64,000 nt of DNA. Origin: Chlamydiia bacterium (lineage in GTDB: Bacteria > Chlamydiota > Chlamydiia > Chlamydiales > Simkaniaceae). The first letter of the stretch is position 1. Every line of letters begins with the position of its first letter. This document shows, in pieces, positions 8,204-17,249 of this stretch. Below the pieces are notes generated by a model. That model saw nothing but the letters and a program-made list of their open reading frames with translations. It was not told where the DNA came from and searched no databases. The DNA lies in contig JAUIEV010000003.1 of the NCBI GenBank assembly GCA_030429605.1, forward strand, positions 62,001-126,000, read 5' to 3'. Made by a program: the position numbers and the translations under genes.

Positions 8204-8872
8204 ATGGAATATTGGGAAAAAATACATTCACAGTTTCATCTATGGACTTCACCGCACATTCCAAATGAGGATGATGTAGATGCATTTGCACGTCAGCTTA
8301 AAGAGAGTAAAGATGTATTACTGCTTGGGCTCACAGAAAAGCTCCTCCCTCTTGCTACCTGTGCTATTGACTCAAACGTTACACATGTCAACGAAGTAAA
8401 CGGCATTGCAACGAAAGGCACATGGGATGCCTTGCCTTTTACAGAAACTTTCGACGCTATTATTGGAGATGGATGCCTTACTGTCTTTCAGGGCCCCCCT
8501 GCCCTTTTGTTTGACCAGGCAATGAAAGCACTTAAACCTGGCGGTCTCTTTATACTCCGAGTGTTTATAGCACCAAATGAGAAGGAGGATCTCGGTGTAG
8601 TACAAAGTGCTCGAGAAAAGATGGGCTTTCATGCATTTAAATGGCGAGTAGCACATTGTTTAGCCAACCCGTATGTCGCAGTCAAAGACCTCTATACAGT
8701 CCTTTCACCACTCTGTGACCATCCAACACTTGAAATCTACAAAGACGCTCACACCATATATTACTTCCCAACACTTGAAGACCTTCCAGAATGGGATGCA
8801 ATTCACTTTAATGATTCGTACGAGCTTGCAGAAAGGTGTCCAATTATTACATGGAAAAAACCTACACAGTAG
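8204..8872 (+). CDS. Class I SAM methyltransferase, module copy 1
   Basis: A 222-residue Rossmann methyltransferase: VLLLGLTE (motif I region), ALPFTETFDAIIGDG (motif IV region) and ALKPGGLFILRVF (motif V/VI region). There is no signal peptide. ATG 8204 has TAAGG at 8191-8195 eight bases upstream, better than TTG 8198. The gene converges on the adenylate-forming enzyme gene and overlaps its 3' end by 11 bases. A close paralog with the same neighbours in the same orientation is at 16573-17247, so the arrangement is meaningful. Substrate unknown; it could modify the product or target of the neighbouring ligase. Confidence 0.72.
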   Translation: MEYWEKIHSQFHLWTSPHIPNEDDVDAFARQLKESKDVLLLGLTEKLLPLATCAIDSNVTHVNEVNGIATKGTWDALPFTETFDAIIGDGCLTVFQGPPALLFDQAMKALKPGGLFILRVFIAPNEKEDLGVVQSAREKMGFHAFKWRVAHCLANPYVAVKDLYTVLSPLCDHPTLEIYKDAHTIYYFPTLEDLPEWDAIHFNDSYELAERCPIITWKKPTQ

Positions 8873-9941
8873 CTGCGCGTTCTTTTTCAACATCATATAG
8901 ATTTATAAACTCTTCAAATTTCCCTACAGGAAAAGAATCCACATACACTATTTTGACATCAAACGGATATAGAATAGCTTTTTGCAGCATTTTTGTAATT
9001 TTCTGCTCTTGCTCACTATTTAATGCTGAATCAACTTCTAGTCGAAGCTCAATGGTCTTCGCGTCTATTTGAACCGCTTGATATCTTCGAACAGGGGCTA
9101 CATCTCTATATGCTCGAGAACCTACAAGAGGCCAATGCCGGCTCCCATCAGGAAGCGTCACCATATTTCTTTTTCTTCCAAGAATCCGCTTTATTGTTTG
9201 CAAACCACGTCCGCAGTGACACTCCCCCATTTCTGCATAGTCACCTATATCATATCTATGAAGGTATCGACTCGAAAGATCAGTTACAATAACTCTTCCG
9301 CACTCTGCCGGCGCATCATTTTCGTCTACTATTTCAACAATAATGTTCTCCATGACATGGTAGACTTCGTGATTATCTGGACACTGAATAGCAATTGTTC
9401 CTGTCTCTTCTGTCGAATACATGTCTGCTATAAGTGGATGGAAGTAGTTAAGCGTTTCACCTGTCGTTTTAATTCCCTTTAAATTTGTCAGTTTATCTAA
9501 ATCAATGGTTTGAAGAATAGATGGATATGTGAACAAGTATCCAGGCTGAATTTTTTGAAGCCATTCGTTCAGGTCACCCTTCACCGGTCGTCCGTAGACA
9601 GGACCTGTTTTTCCGATAAGTGAAAAGGCAGGCCCCCAACTTGGTTCATATATCTCTTTAAATATATTTGGACGAATGACAGCAAAGGTTTCAGACAAAA
9701 TCCGTTTATGCCAAAGGGCTTCTCGTATATTTGTTGCCTGATACCACAATCCTGACAAAGCTGATCTCTTGACTGTCACTGGGATCCCTGTTGATCCAGA
9801 CGTTTGAACAGTATACCCATCTTTAGGAAGGGGCATATCTTGCAACATTTTCCTCGTCAAGATAGGTCCCTTAAGCTGGGGAATAGTTCGCTTTTTCCAC
9901 TGGGCAACCTCAATATGTTGAAGTAATTTTCGTAAATTCAT
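8862..9941 (-). CDS. PaaK/CapK-like adenylate-forming enzyme, module copy 1
   Basis: A 359-residue AMP-forming enzyme of the phenylacetate-CoA ligase / CapK group. TSGSTG (47-52) is the phosphate-binding loop, YSTEETG (175-181) the A5 motif, YDIGDYAE (230-237) contains the ribose-binding Asp, Cys241-x-Cys243 matches the Cys pair of PaaK, and KRILGRKRN (251-259) is the hinge. Family members usually run about 430 residues; this one has a compact N-terminus. Its ATG shares one base with the stop of the upstream autotransporter (TGATG at 9941), so translation is coupled. No signal peptide. The acid substrate and acceptor are unknown. Confidence 0.78.
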   Translation of the reverse strand: MNLRKLLQHIEVAQWKKRTIPQLKGPILTRKMLQDMPLPKDGYTVQTSGSTGIPVTVKRSALSGLWYQATNIREALWHKRILSETFAVIRPNIFKEIYEPSWGPAFSLIGKTGPVYGRPVKGDLNEWLQKIQPGYLFTYPSILQTIDLDKLTNLKGIKTTGETLNYFHPLIADMYSTEETGTIAIQCPDNHEVYHVMENIIVEIVDENDAPAECGRVIVTDLSSRYLHRYDIGDYAEMGECHCGRGLQTIKRILGRKRNMVTLPDGSRHWPLVGSRAYRDVAPVRRYQAVQIDAKTIELRLEVDSALNSEQEQKITKMLQKAILYPFDVKIVYVDSFPVGKFEEFINLYDVEKERAATV

Positions 9942-12277
9942 CAGAATCGTCCACCAATAAAGAGACTGACGTTATACGATTGGTATTGTCCATTTGCATC
10001 CACCTGTGCAGAAAACCCTCCATACGGAAGGTGTGTTTTTTTAGGCAAAAAGATCCCCACTACTTCTGCTGAAAACAAGTTTTGAACCTGTGAACTGGCT
10101 ATAGCAACAGGAAAAGAGGATGCGGCACCCACAAACGATGTCTGCGCAGTTGTATCTCCTGAAGGGTTTTGGTTGACGTAGCTTACTTTCTCTTCAAGCC
10201 TAAACTGCCCCCATTTGAACATAAATTTCTCGTAAAATTTAAGACCTGCCTCAAATTGCCAAATCGATGTTGAAAAATCAGGAAGCACAAGATTGAGTCC
10301 TGAAGCACCAGTCTCTGTGTACCCATCTTGCCAATTTTTTACCCACGTAACAGAGGCAAATGGCTCAATATGGTAGAGTTCTTTTTCATCTAGTGCCCAT
10401 GGACTTGCAACTTCTACTTGAGGCGAAAAAATCCAGCCGTGCGTTTTTCCAACAGAATCGATAAACGACAATGTCTTTCTTGTATTCTCAAGGAAGTAGC
10501 GACCTCCCCACAGCGCTGCACCCATCCAAAAATGCTCCCAGTATGCTGCACCGTATACCGTCAACATTCCTTGATGTACTTTTCCAGATCCCTGATTACC
10601 AGAAAACTTTGTATCGTTATAGGCATATCCACCAGCAATACCGATGAGATACTGCTCACCTTCTCTATCATATCCAAGGAGCCCTCCATACGTGTCGTTA
10701 TCGTATTTTGGAGTGCTTCCTTCTCTATCAACTCTAAGAAACTGAGCAAACGGCTGAAACCAGACTGCATTTGGTGTCTCACTGCTTCCTATTCGTCCTG
10801 GAGCAATGCTTGAAAAATCATCATGGTTCGTGTTGTAGGCCAATAAATCATCATTAAAAGCCGTATTACTTGTGCCTGTTTGCGCACTAGGTGTCGACCA
10901 GACTTTATTTTTTTCAACGAAGCGAGTTTGTAGTGCAGATGCAGCAGCAAACTGCACCGAAGTTCCACTACTTGTGGCATTGACAGATGTTGGTGTCACT
11001 TCATTGAGCACTTCGCTTGAGGATGGTATCCCTGTTAGAGCAACACTGTATATTTCATCGACATTCAACGAACTGAGGTTTAGCTCAGTCACACTTCCAT
11101 TTGGAGCGACTAAAGCAGCATACCCGCCACTTCCATCATATCCACCTACCAAGCCAACTCCTGAGTCATTGATGTCTACAGAACTTACATAACTCGAGTC
11201 ATCTGTTGACAACTCAAAAGGTGAAACCGTTCCATCTGCAGAGATTCTTGCCCCATACATGATGTCATCACCACTATTAGAATACTCACCACCGATAATC
11301 CCCTCACCAGATGTATTGAGAGCCACACTATTGATGGTCCCACTTGGAGGAGAATCGATAAGAGAAGTCAGTGTTCCATCAGCAGTAATTGCAGCAGCGT
11401 AAAGCTGTCCATCTTCATTTTGCCCCCCAATAAGTCCTGCTCCACTTTCATTTATCGCAACACTTTCTAAAACACCTTGAATTGGGGTCTCATAAAAAGA
11501 TGAAAACGTGCCATCCGTTGTAACAAACCCGGCTAAAATCTTGTTGGAATCAAAATAACCCCCAAGAATTCCTTTTCCGGAGTCATTTATCGCAACACCA
11601 TGAACGTCACCATATCCTGACTCAGTTAAGCCATCCACTATTGTTGTATCATTCTCCCCTTCTACTATAACCGCATAAGGGACATTTTCAGCACCTGCTA
11701 TCCCCTCTCCTCCAACAATTCCAATCCCAGAACTGTTATAATCAACAGTCGTTATCCTTGAAGGAGTGACACTCCCCCCATCATCTGGTAATGAAACGGC
11801 AACTACATTCCCTTCAGAAGAAACGAGAGATGCATACGCAGTACTTGCCCCATCATCTTCTCCACCTATCAATGCATTTCCGGAACTATTAATTGCACCA
11901 CTATACAAATAGAGGTCGTTGTCAACTACCGAAGAAGGAATACTCTCAGATATTGTAATACTTCCATTAGGAGAGACAAACGCAAAATACCCTTCCGCAT
12001 TCCCAGCATTTTCAGCTCTTCCCACAAGGAAACTGACACCAGATGGATTGATACTGGTTGAGTAAATTCGGCCATCGTTTGGCAAACCAGGTACTGTAGT
12101 GAAAGACCCCGCCTCATCTGTAAGAAGTCCTGCATACGCAGCGTTATCAGTGTCAAGATCACCACCAATCACACCGACCGGCTCTGCTTGAAGGTGAAGT
12201 GAGGCTCCCAATAGTACTGCTACACAGAAGGTGCGCGGAGAGTTTGAATACGTTCTCTTCTTTCTTGATTGACTCAT
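9941..12277 (-). CDS. Autotransporter with repeat (probable propeller) passenger, copy 1
   Basis: A 778-residue type V secretion protein. Residues 1-31 are a long signal peptide with a basic start. The passenger (about 35-420) has roughly eight units of 43-52 residues, each with a core like VAINxSGxGLIGG followed by YAAxVxxxGxVxxL. That is more like a beta-propeller than the beta-helix usual for autotransporters. Residues about 500-778 are the beta-barrel domain (VWFQPFAQFLRVD to a C-terminal GGRF with terminal Phe). It lacks the repeated GGAI/FxxN motifs of Pmp proteins. The adenylate-forming enzyme is translationally coupled downstream. TAAGG precedes the ATG. Confidence 0.83.
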   Translation of the reverse strand: MSQSRKKRTYSNSPRTFCVAVLLGASLHLQAEPVGVIGGDLDTDNAAYAGLLTDEAGSFTTVPGLPNDGRIYSTSINPSGVSFLVGRAENAGNAEGYFAFVSPNGSITISESIPSSVVDNDLYLYSGAINSSGNALIGGEDDGASTAYASLVSSEGNVVAVSLPDDGGSVTPSRITTVDYNSSGIGIVGGEGIAGAENVPYAVIVEGENDTTIVDGLTESGYGDVHGVAINDSGKGILGGYFDSNKILAGFVTTDGTFSSFYETPIQGVLESVAINESGAGLIGGQNEDGQLYAAAITADGTLTSLIDSPPSGTINSVALNTSGEGIIGGEYSNSGDDIMYGARISADGTVSPFELSTDDSSYVSSVDINDSGVGLVGGYDGSGGYAALVAPNGSVTELNLSSLNVDEIYSVALTGIPSSSEVLNEVTPTSVNATSSGTSVQFAAASALQTRFVEKNKVWSTPSAQTGTSNTAFNDDLLAYNTNHDDFSSIAPGRIGSSETPNAVWFQPFAQFLRVDREGSTPKYDNDTYGGLLGYDREGEQYLIGIAGGYAYNDTKFSGNQGSGKVHQGMLTVYGAAYWEHFWMGAALWGGRYFLENTRKTLSFIDSVGKTHGWIFSPQVEVASPWALDEKELYHIEPFASVTWVKNWQDGYTETGASGLNLVLPDFSTSIWQFEAGLKFYEKFMFKWGQFRLEEKVSYVNQNPSGDTTAQTSFVGAASSFPVAIASSQVQNLFSAEVVGIFLPKKTHLPYGGFSAQVDANGQYQSYNVSLFIGGRF

Positions 12278-12407
12278 GTAGATGCCTTAGTTTTTTTCTG
12301 CAGGATAGAAAATAGTATGAAAATATTCAATATATTTGGATTTAAAAGAGTGTCCTACACAGTTGAAGTATAAGAGACATAGAATGTGCAGATGTGTTTT
12401 GGATTGT

Positions 12408-12446
12408 AAAAAAAAAGCCCGATGCAATGAGAGACATGTATCGGGC
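12408..12446 (-). terminator. Intrinsic terminator after the DEAD-box helicase gene
   Basis: On the minus strand, a GC-rich stem formed by 12440-12446 (GCCCGAT when read on that strand) and 12417-12423 is followed by a run of T (A tract 12408-12416 on plus). It lies 22 bases past the helicase stop and before the autotransporter promoter region. Confidence 0.8.
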
Positions 12447-12467
12447 GTAGGAATCTAGTAAAATGAT

Positions 12468-13964
12468 TTACTTATATTTTTTTGGAGGGCGAGCTTTTTT
12501 TCGCTCGAAAGGAACAGCAGATTTTGGTGTGTCTTGCTTTTTCCCGGCTTTCTTTCGCACCTTATTAAAGGGTGATTTCCACCGTCCTTGCTCACGAACA
12601 CCGGGCTTTTTTCTCATGCCTTCACTGCTGAATTCAAACGATTCTTTCTGAGCAGGTGCCGAATGTTTTCTCGGTCTCCTTTCTTTTTCAGAACGTTTTT
12701 TTGAATCTCCATCACGTTGTCTTCTAAATGAAGTCTCTTTCGGTGATCTGCTTCCTTTAAACATTGGAGGCTTTCTTCGTCCACCAGAAGATCCTTTGCC
12801 TTTTCGAATTGGAATCGGCTTAATGCTTGCATCTACTTCGTAGCCCTCAAGCACCTCTTGTGGGATTGATCGCTTGATTAAACGTTCAATATCTCGTAAT
12901 AAACCATGCTCATCAATGCACACTAGTGAGATTGCTTCACCCTCATTTCCTGCACGACCCGTTCTTCCAATTCTGTGAACATAATCACTCGCAACAATTG
13001 GGAGCTCAAAGTTTACAACATGGGGAAGTTGATCAATATTTAGTCCCCGTGCGGCAATATCAGTTCCAACTAAAACTCTCGCATACCCTTTTTTGAAATT
13101 TGAGAGCGCTTTCATTCGCGCTGCTTGCGTTTTATTTCCGTGAATTGCAGCAGAACGGATACCCGCTTTTTCTAAGCTTTCACATAAATTGTTGGCACCA
13201 TGCTTTGTACGTGTGAACACAAGCACCTGTTTCCAGTCATTCTTTTGAATAAGATCAAGAAGGAGCTCCTCTTTTCGTACTCTATCCACAGGGTATACAA
13301 TTTGCTTAACCTGATCTGCTACTGCATTCTTCCCTGCAACTTGTATTGTCACAGGATCTTTCAGAAACTTCTCAGCAAGGTCTCTGATTCCATCTGAAAA
13401 AGTTGCTGAAAAAAGCAGTGTCTGTCGGTTTTCAGGAACAGCACCTAAAATTTTTCGAATGTCGTGTATGAATCCCATATCAAGCATACAATCTGCTTCA
13501 TCCAAAACCAGCATTTCAATAGAAGAGAGGTTTATTGTTTTTTGGTTCACATGGTCAAGAAGTCTACCTGGCGTTGCGACTAAAATATCTACCCCTTTTC
13601 GTATCTTCATGATTTGAGATTTAATGCTTACCCCACCAAAAACAACAGTAGAGCGCAACCGAAGATGCTTACCGTATGTTAAGATACTTTCATGCACCTG
13701 AGCTGCAAGTTCTCTTGTAGGAACCAAGACGAGTGCTGTTAGTTTCGCTTTTCCATTCTCTTTTTTCTTTTCTTTAACTCTTTGAAGGAGCGGCAGTGTA
13801 AAACTTGCCGTTTTTCCTGTCCCCGTTTGGGCTCCACCAAGAATATCTTTTTCTTGAAGAATATGGGGAATTGTCTTCTCCTGAATCTGTGTAGGAGTCG
13901 TGTAACCACACTCATCGAGTGCAGTAAGAAGCTGGTCTATAAGACCAAGATTATCAAATGACAT
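12468..13964 (-). CDS. rhlE: DEAD-box RNA helicase, RhlE-like
   Basis: ATP-dependent RNA helicase of about 498 residues, likely acting in RNA folding, ribosome assembly or decay. All core motifs are present: TPTQIQ (Q motif), AQTGTGKT (I), PTRELAAQ (Ia), TPGRLL (Ib), DEAD (II), SAT (III), TDIAARGLN (V) and HRIGRTGR (VI). The C-terminal 110 residues are very basic and disordered, typical of RhlE-type proteins. I start at ATG 13964 (MSFDNLGL, the usual family start) rather than TTG 13991. A terminator follows and a stable hairpin precedes it at 13986-14007. Confidence 0.88.
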   Translation of the reverse strand: MSFDNLGLIDQLLTALDECGYTTPTQIQEKTIPHILQEKDILGGAQTGTGKTASFTLPLLQRVKEKKKENGKAKLTALVLVPTRELAAQVHESILTYGKHLRLRSTVVFGGVSIKSQIMKIRKGVDILVATPGRLLDHVNQKTINLSSIEMLVLDEADCMLDMGFIHDIRKILGAVPENRQTLLFSATFSDGIRDLAEKFLKDPVTIQVAGKNAVADQVKQIVYPVDRVRKEELLLDLIQKNDWKQVLVFTRTKHGANNLCESLEKAGIRSAAIHGNKTQAARMKALSNFKKGYARVLVGTDIAARGLNIDQLPHVVNFELPIVASDYVHRIGRTGRAGNEGEAISLVCIDEHGLLRDIERLIKRSIPQEVLEGYEVDASIKPIPIRKGKGSSGGRRKPPMFKGSRSPKETSFRRQRDGDSKKRSEKERRPRKHSAPAQKESFEFSSEGMRKKPGVREQGRWKSPFNKVRKKAGKKQDTPKSAVPFERKKARPPKKYK

Positions 13965-14328
13965 AGAATTTTTGTTTCCTATTTGGCCCAATTGTCCTCA
14001 ATCGGGCAAAGGTTATCTGTTACTTTATGGGAACCTGGAAGTGTTTTTTGCTGGTGTGTAGTCAAACTACATAAGGCAATTCAGCCATCTTCTTCAGTTG
14101 CTGACATCGCCGGATACCAACCCATTCTTCTGCAGCTACATTCAAAAAGTCATTTGTTGATATCTTGTTGAAAATAGATCCAGTAAGAAATGTAGCATAC
14201 CATTGAAATACATTATAAATCAAGGTTCGCTTAGGTAGTAATTCATTTTTTCATACTGATATTCAATAATTTATTCTACCAAATATCGAAAGAAGGTATA
14301 CAGTTTATTTCACTTATTTTTATATCGT
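13965..14328. other. Intergenic region with a leader hairpin
   Basis: This 364-base gap lies between the divergent helicase and GT4-like genes. Arms 13986-13994 and 13999-14007 form a nine-pair stem (one G-U pair in the minus-strand RNA) with a four-base AGGA loop, 22 bases above the helicase ATG, so it would be in that mRNA's leader. No RNA gene was recognised in the remainder. Confidence 0.45.
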
Positions 14329-15237
14329 ATGTATATGCACTATTCGATTGCTCTTTTTTTTCTTTTTTCCTGCTTCAGTCCACTGTTCGGAAGTGAAAAA
14401 AATATATTGATAATTCAGTCGATTGCTCCGTGGCGTCGACCTTTTCGTGAGGATGGCTTTATTGCAGCCACACGGCTTCTCTCAAAAGAGTATACTTTAA
14501 TTTATTATGACACCCTTTCTCGGACCCATACACACAACACCGACTTTACAAAACCGTGTCATTGTGCATTTGATTTGCAGTCAATCGATGCAGTTATTTA
14601 CAAATCAAATTGGGTGGGCTGTATGAAATATAAACCACGTGAACTTGCTGATGTTCCCAAAGCTATTGCTATTTCTTGCCCCATTCCCCCTCCAAAACGA
14701 ATCGATCTCTCTCAGTACGATGTCCTTTTCTATGAAACAGAATGGTATAAACAATATATCAAAAGCCACCCATGTGCCATCCATGCATTTGGGGTAAACA
14801 CTGAAATGATGAAGCCTCCGGAAGAAGAGGTTGAAAAAATCTACGATACCATTACACCCTGCAAAATCAGCAAGCATAAAAGCCTTTTTCATTTAGCAAG
14901 CCTGCCAGGTAAACATCTTGTTATAGGTTTTCCAGCAGATCAAAAAGTTATGCAGCAACTCAGAAAGGAAGGCATTGTCCTTAAAAGGGAAGTACACCCA
15001 CAAGAACTCGTGAAATATTATCATCAAAGTGGATGTTGTCTTCTCCCATATACAGTCAGACAAGGTGGCGAACGAGCCGTATTAGAAGCACGAGCCTGCG
15101 GTATTCCAGTCGTAATTGATCCAAAGAATGAGAAGCTTCGTGAATTACTGGAAGGTCCACTTTACGACCACTCCTATTACGCACGCCAATTGAAAAAAGG
15201 GATTGAATATATGCTACAAAAAGGAGCGACACAGTGA
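14329..15237 (+). CDS. Exported GT4-like glycosyltransferase
   Basis: A 302-residue protein with a signal peptide (about residues 1-22, ending near LFGS) and a GT-B type C-terminal half. GGERAVLEARACGIPVVI near residues 246-263 matches the E-x7-E nucleotide-sugar-binding region of GT4 (group 1) transferases. It is shorter than typical GT4 enzymes (about 350-400), and its N-terminal half is divergent. The last bases overlap the FkbM start (GTGA), so they are coupled. It is another nucleotide-sugar-type enzyme with an export signal. Confidence 0.65.
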   Translation: MYMHYSIALFFLFSCFSPLFGSEKNILIIQSIAPWRRPFREDGFIAATRLLSKEYTLIYYDTLSRTHTHNTDFTKPCHCAFDLQSIDAVIYKSNWVGCMKYKPRELADVPKAIAISCPIPPPKRIDLSQYDVLFYETEWYKQYIKSHPCAIHAFGVNTEMMKPPEEEVEKIYDTITPCKISKHKSLFHLASLPGKHLVIGFPADQKVMQQLRKEGIVLKREVHPQELVKYYHQSGCCLLPYTVRQGGERAVLEARACGIPVVIDPKNEKLRELLEGPLYDHSYYARQLKKGIEYMLQKGATQ

Positions 15238-15929
15238 GAGTGTATTCATGGATCTTCTCAGTACTTCTTTTCATAACTCCGACGTATGCTCTTCGCCCCT
15301 TTTTTGAAGGAACGGCTTCTTTGAAACACAAGCAATCCTCCATTCATCATGTCATCGCTTCTTTTTTAAAAAAAGATGCAACACTCTTAGAAGCCGGAGC
15401 TCATATCGGAAAGGACACCATTCGACTTGCTCGTGCACTCCCTCATGGATCTGTTATTGCATGTGAACCACATCCCGGATCGCTGAAAAGACTCAAAAAA
15501 AGCATTGCACAGGTAAGAAATGTGCAGACGCTGCCTGTCGCTCTTGGGGGTGAGACAGGAAAGGCTCGCTTTCACATTCGGGAAAAGAACCCGGGTGGAA
15601 GCTCTCTCATTAAACATCAATTTGCAACAAAGTATTCGATAGAAACACCTGTCTACACGCTTGATGCTCTTTGTGAAACCTTTTCACTTCCACAAATTAA
15701 TGCGCTCTGGCTAGACCTTGAGGGGATGGAGCTTGCTACACTTCAAGCATCGCCACAAACTCTTGCAAAAGTCTCTCTTATCTATACAGAAACAAACAGT
15801 AAGCAGAATGCATCGAACTACGCACCAAATAAAGACGAGCTTTTTGCTTTTTTACAAAGGAACGGCTTTACCTTGGTAGCCCACTGGTACGGTTCCAATC
15901 AAGGTGATGCATTATTTGTCCGAAAATAG
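15234..15929 (+). CDS. Exported FkbM family methyltransferase
   Basis: A 231-residue SAM-dependent methyltransferase of the FkbM family, which often O-methylates sugars in glycan clusters. LEAGAHIGKDT (about 52-62) is motif I, ACEPHP the acidic loop, and WLDLEGMELATLQ is typical of the family. It starts at GTG 15234 with AAGGAG seven bases upstream and overlaps the glycosyltransferase stop by four bases. The fixed start leaves a signal peptide of about 20 residues ending near TYA. A SAM-dependent enzyme outside the cytosol would need SAM there, which bacteria do not normally supply. Confidence 0.78.
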   Translation: MRVYSWIFSVLLFITPTYALRPFFEGTASLKHKQSSIHHVIASFLKKDATLLEAGAHIGKDTIRLARALPHGSVIACEPHPGSLKRLKKSIAQVRNVQTLPVALGGETGKARFHIREKNPGGSSLIKHQFATKYSIETPVYTLDALCETFSLPQINALWLDLEGMELATLQASPQTLAKVSLIYTETNSKQNASNYAPNKDELFAFLQRNGFTLVAHWYGSNQGDALFVRK

Positions 15930-15966
15930 AGAAACACACACGCTTTACGTTCTCAAAAGTATATCC

Positions 15967-16485
15967 TTAAAAACAAAACCCTGTTTTCAATCCAGGGAAA
16001 ATCAATCGTGGATTTGAATCAAAAACTTCAAGACGCACCGTATTTAAGGCCCCTTCTATAAAGAGTGAATCCCCTTCATACCCCAAAAAACCAACATAGT
16101 ACTCTGAGTACCCGGGAAGCACGCTTGATCTATTTACGACAGCACCTATTCCAGCACCAAGATAATATCCACCACCCTCTCGATCTTCTGAATGGTTTGA
16201 AAGATAGAGAAGCGGAGCAACCGAAAGGGTTGTAAACGACACTTTTTCAAGGAGTGTTCTCATACCATCCAACTGGATGCCAAAACGGCTGTATCTACCT
16301 CGAACAGCAATACCTCCACCCGGAAGACCTCCTGTCACCTGTGCGTAGGGAAGGACTCGAAGTGCAGCTGCCTTTTTATGTGATGTTTTCATCTCAGACT
16401 GTGTCGTAGACTCTTTTTTTCCAAAAGCCAAAAGCGGTGTATGCAGTATGCAAAGAAGTAGAATATAAAATGATGGTCTTTTCAT
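15967..16485 (-). CDS. Small outer-membrane-type protein
   Basis: A 172-residue protein with a clear signal peptide (1-20, ending near LLAF). The mature part alternates polar and aromatic/hydrophobic residues, has Gly-rich turns (GGGIAVRGRYSRFG, GGGYYLGAGIGA) and ends in Phe, as in small outer membrane beta-barrels. I do not recognise the family. It stands between the two autotransporter modules on the opposite strand to its flanking genes. Confidence 0.55.
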   Translation of the reverse strand: MKRPSFYILLLCILHTPLLAFGKKESTTQSEMKTSHKKAAALRVLPYAQVTGGLPGGGIAVRGRYSRFGIQLDGMRTLLEKVSFTTLSVAPLLYLSNHSEDREGGGYYLGAGIGAVVNRSSVLPGYSEYYVGFLGYEGDSLFIEGALNTVRLEVFDSNPRLIFPGLKTGFCF

Positions 16486-16572
16486 GAATCCCCGATTTCC
16501 CTAACAAAAAAGGTATCATAAAATGGTATTATTCTTCCTTTTTTTTCTTGTGGGTTTCAGAAGAAAAGCGTT

Positions 16573-17247
16573 ATGTTCTTTTCCATGCATTTATGGGAAA
16601 CAATTTCAAACCGTTTTGATGAGTGGACTCCCCCACTCAGGCCTGGACCGGACGACATTACGGCGTTCGCACACACTATCAATAAACAAGACAACGTCCT
16701 CCTTCTTGGACTAACTGAAGAACTGCTTCCTCTCTCAGCAAAAGCAATTGATCTTAACGAGCCTCTTGTCAAAAAAAATCCGGAGAAAGCCCTTGTTGGA
16801 AACTGGAATGCACTTCCATTTGAAAATACATTTGATGTTATTCTAGGAGATGGATGTTTCACAGTGTTTCAAGATCCACTTGACCTCCTTTTTGAACAAG
16901 CAATGAAAGCGCTAAAAAAAGGTGGACGCTTCGTACAAAGGGTTTTTATTGCTCCAGAAATACAAGAAAACCTTGACGTTGTCCTTTCACAAAGACACCG
17001 CCATACATTTCATGCCTTTAAATGGCGCGTAGCACACGCTATGGCAACACCATATGTCCCTGTGAAAGCATTTTATGACGTGTTATTTCCGCTCACACAA
17101 AACAAAACGCTTGAGGTGTATAAGGATGATGACAGCTCGTACTTTTTTCCAAAACTTTCAGAGCTGCCAAAATGGGACCGCATCCATTTCAATACATCGT
17201 ATGACCTTGCAGAGCGATGTCCAATTATTACATGGATAAAAAAGTAA
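16573..17247 (+). CDS. Class I SAM methyltransferase, module copy 2
   Basis: A paralog of the 8204-8872 methyltransferase with the same motifs in the same order (VLLLGLTEELLP, a GDGCFTVFQ segment, then ALKKGGRFVQRVF) and the same C-terminal AERCPIITW. Alignment to copy 1 suggests the in-frame ATG at 16585 may be the true start; neither candidate has a strong ribosome binding site. It converges on the copy-2 ligase with a two-base gap, the same layout as copy 1. Confidence 0.72.
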   Translation: MFFSMHLWETISNRFDEWTPPLRPGPDDITAFAHTINKQDNVLLLGLTEELLPLSAKAIDLNEPLVKKNPEKALVGNWNALPFENTFDVILGDGCFTVFQDPLDLLFEQAMKALKKGGRFVQRVFIAPEIQENLDVVLSQRHRHTFHAFKWRVAHAMATPYVPVKAFYDVLFPLTQNKTLEVYKDDDSSYFFPKLSELPKWDRIHFNTSYDLAERCPIITWIKK

Positions 17248-17249
17248 GG

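Noticed and set aside
8034-8291. Minus-strand ORF opposite the start of the first methyltransferase
   Set aside because: It overlaps the methyltransferase start on the other strand and shows no domain or ribosome binding site.
9941-12277. Polymorphic membrane protein (Pmp)
   Set aside because: The barrel fits, but the passenger lacks repeated GGAI and FxxN motifs and has a different regular repeat.
13983-14171. Plus-strand ORF of 62 codons upstream of the GT4-like gene
   Set aside because: No ribosome binding site, no recognisable protein features, and it overlaps the helicase leader.
15967-16485. Small protein as part of the autotransporter module
   Set aside because: It has no counterpart beside the first module copy.
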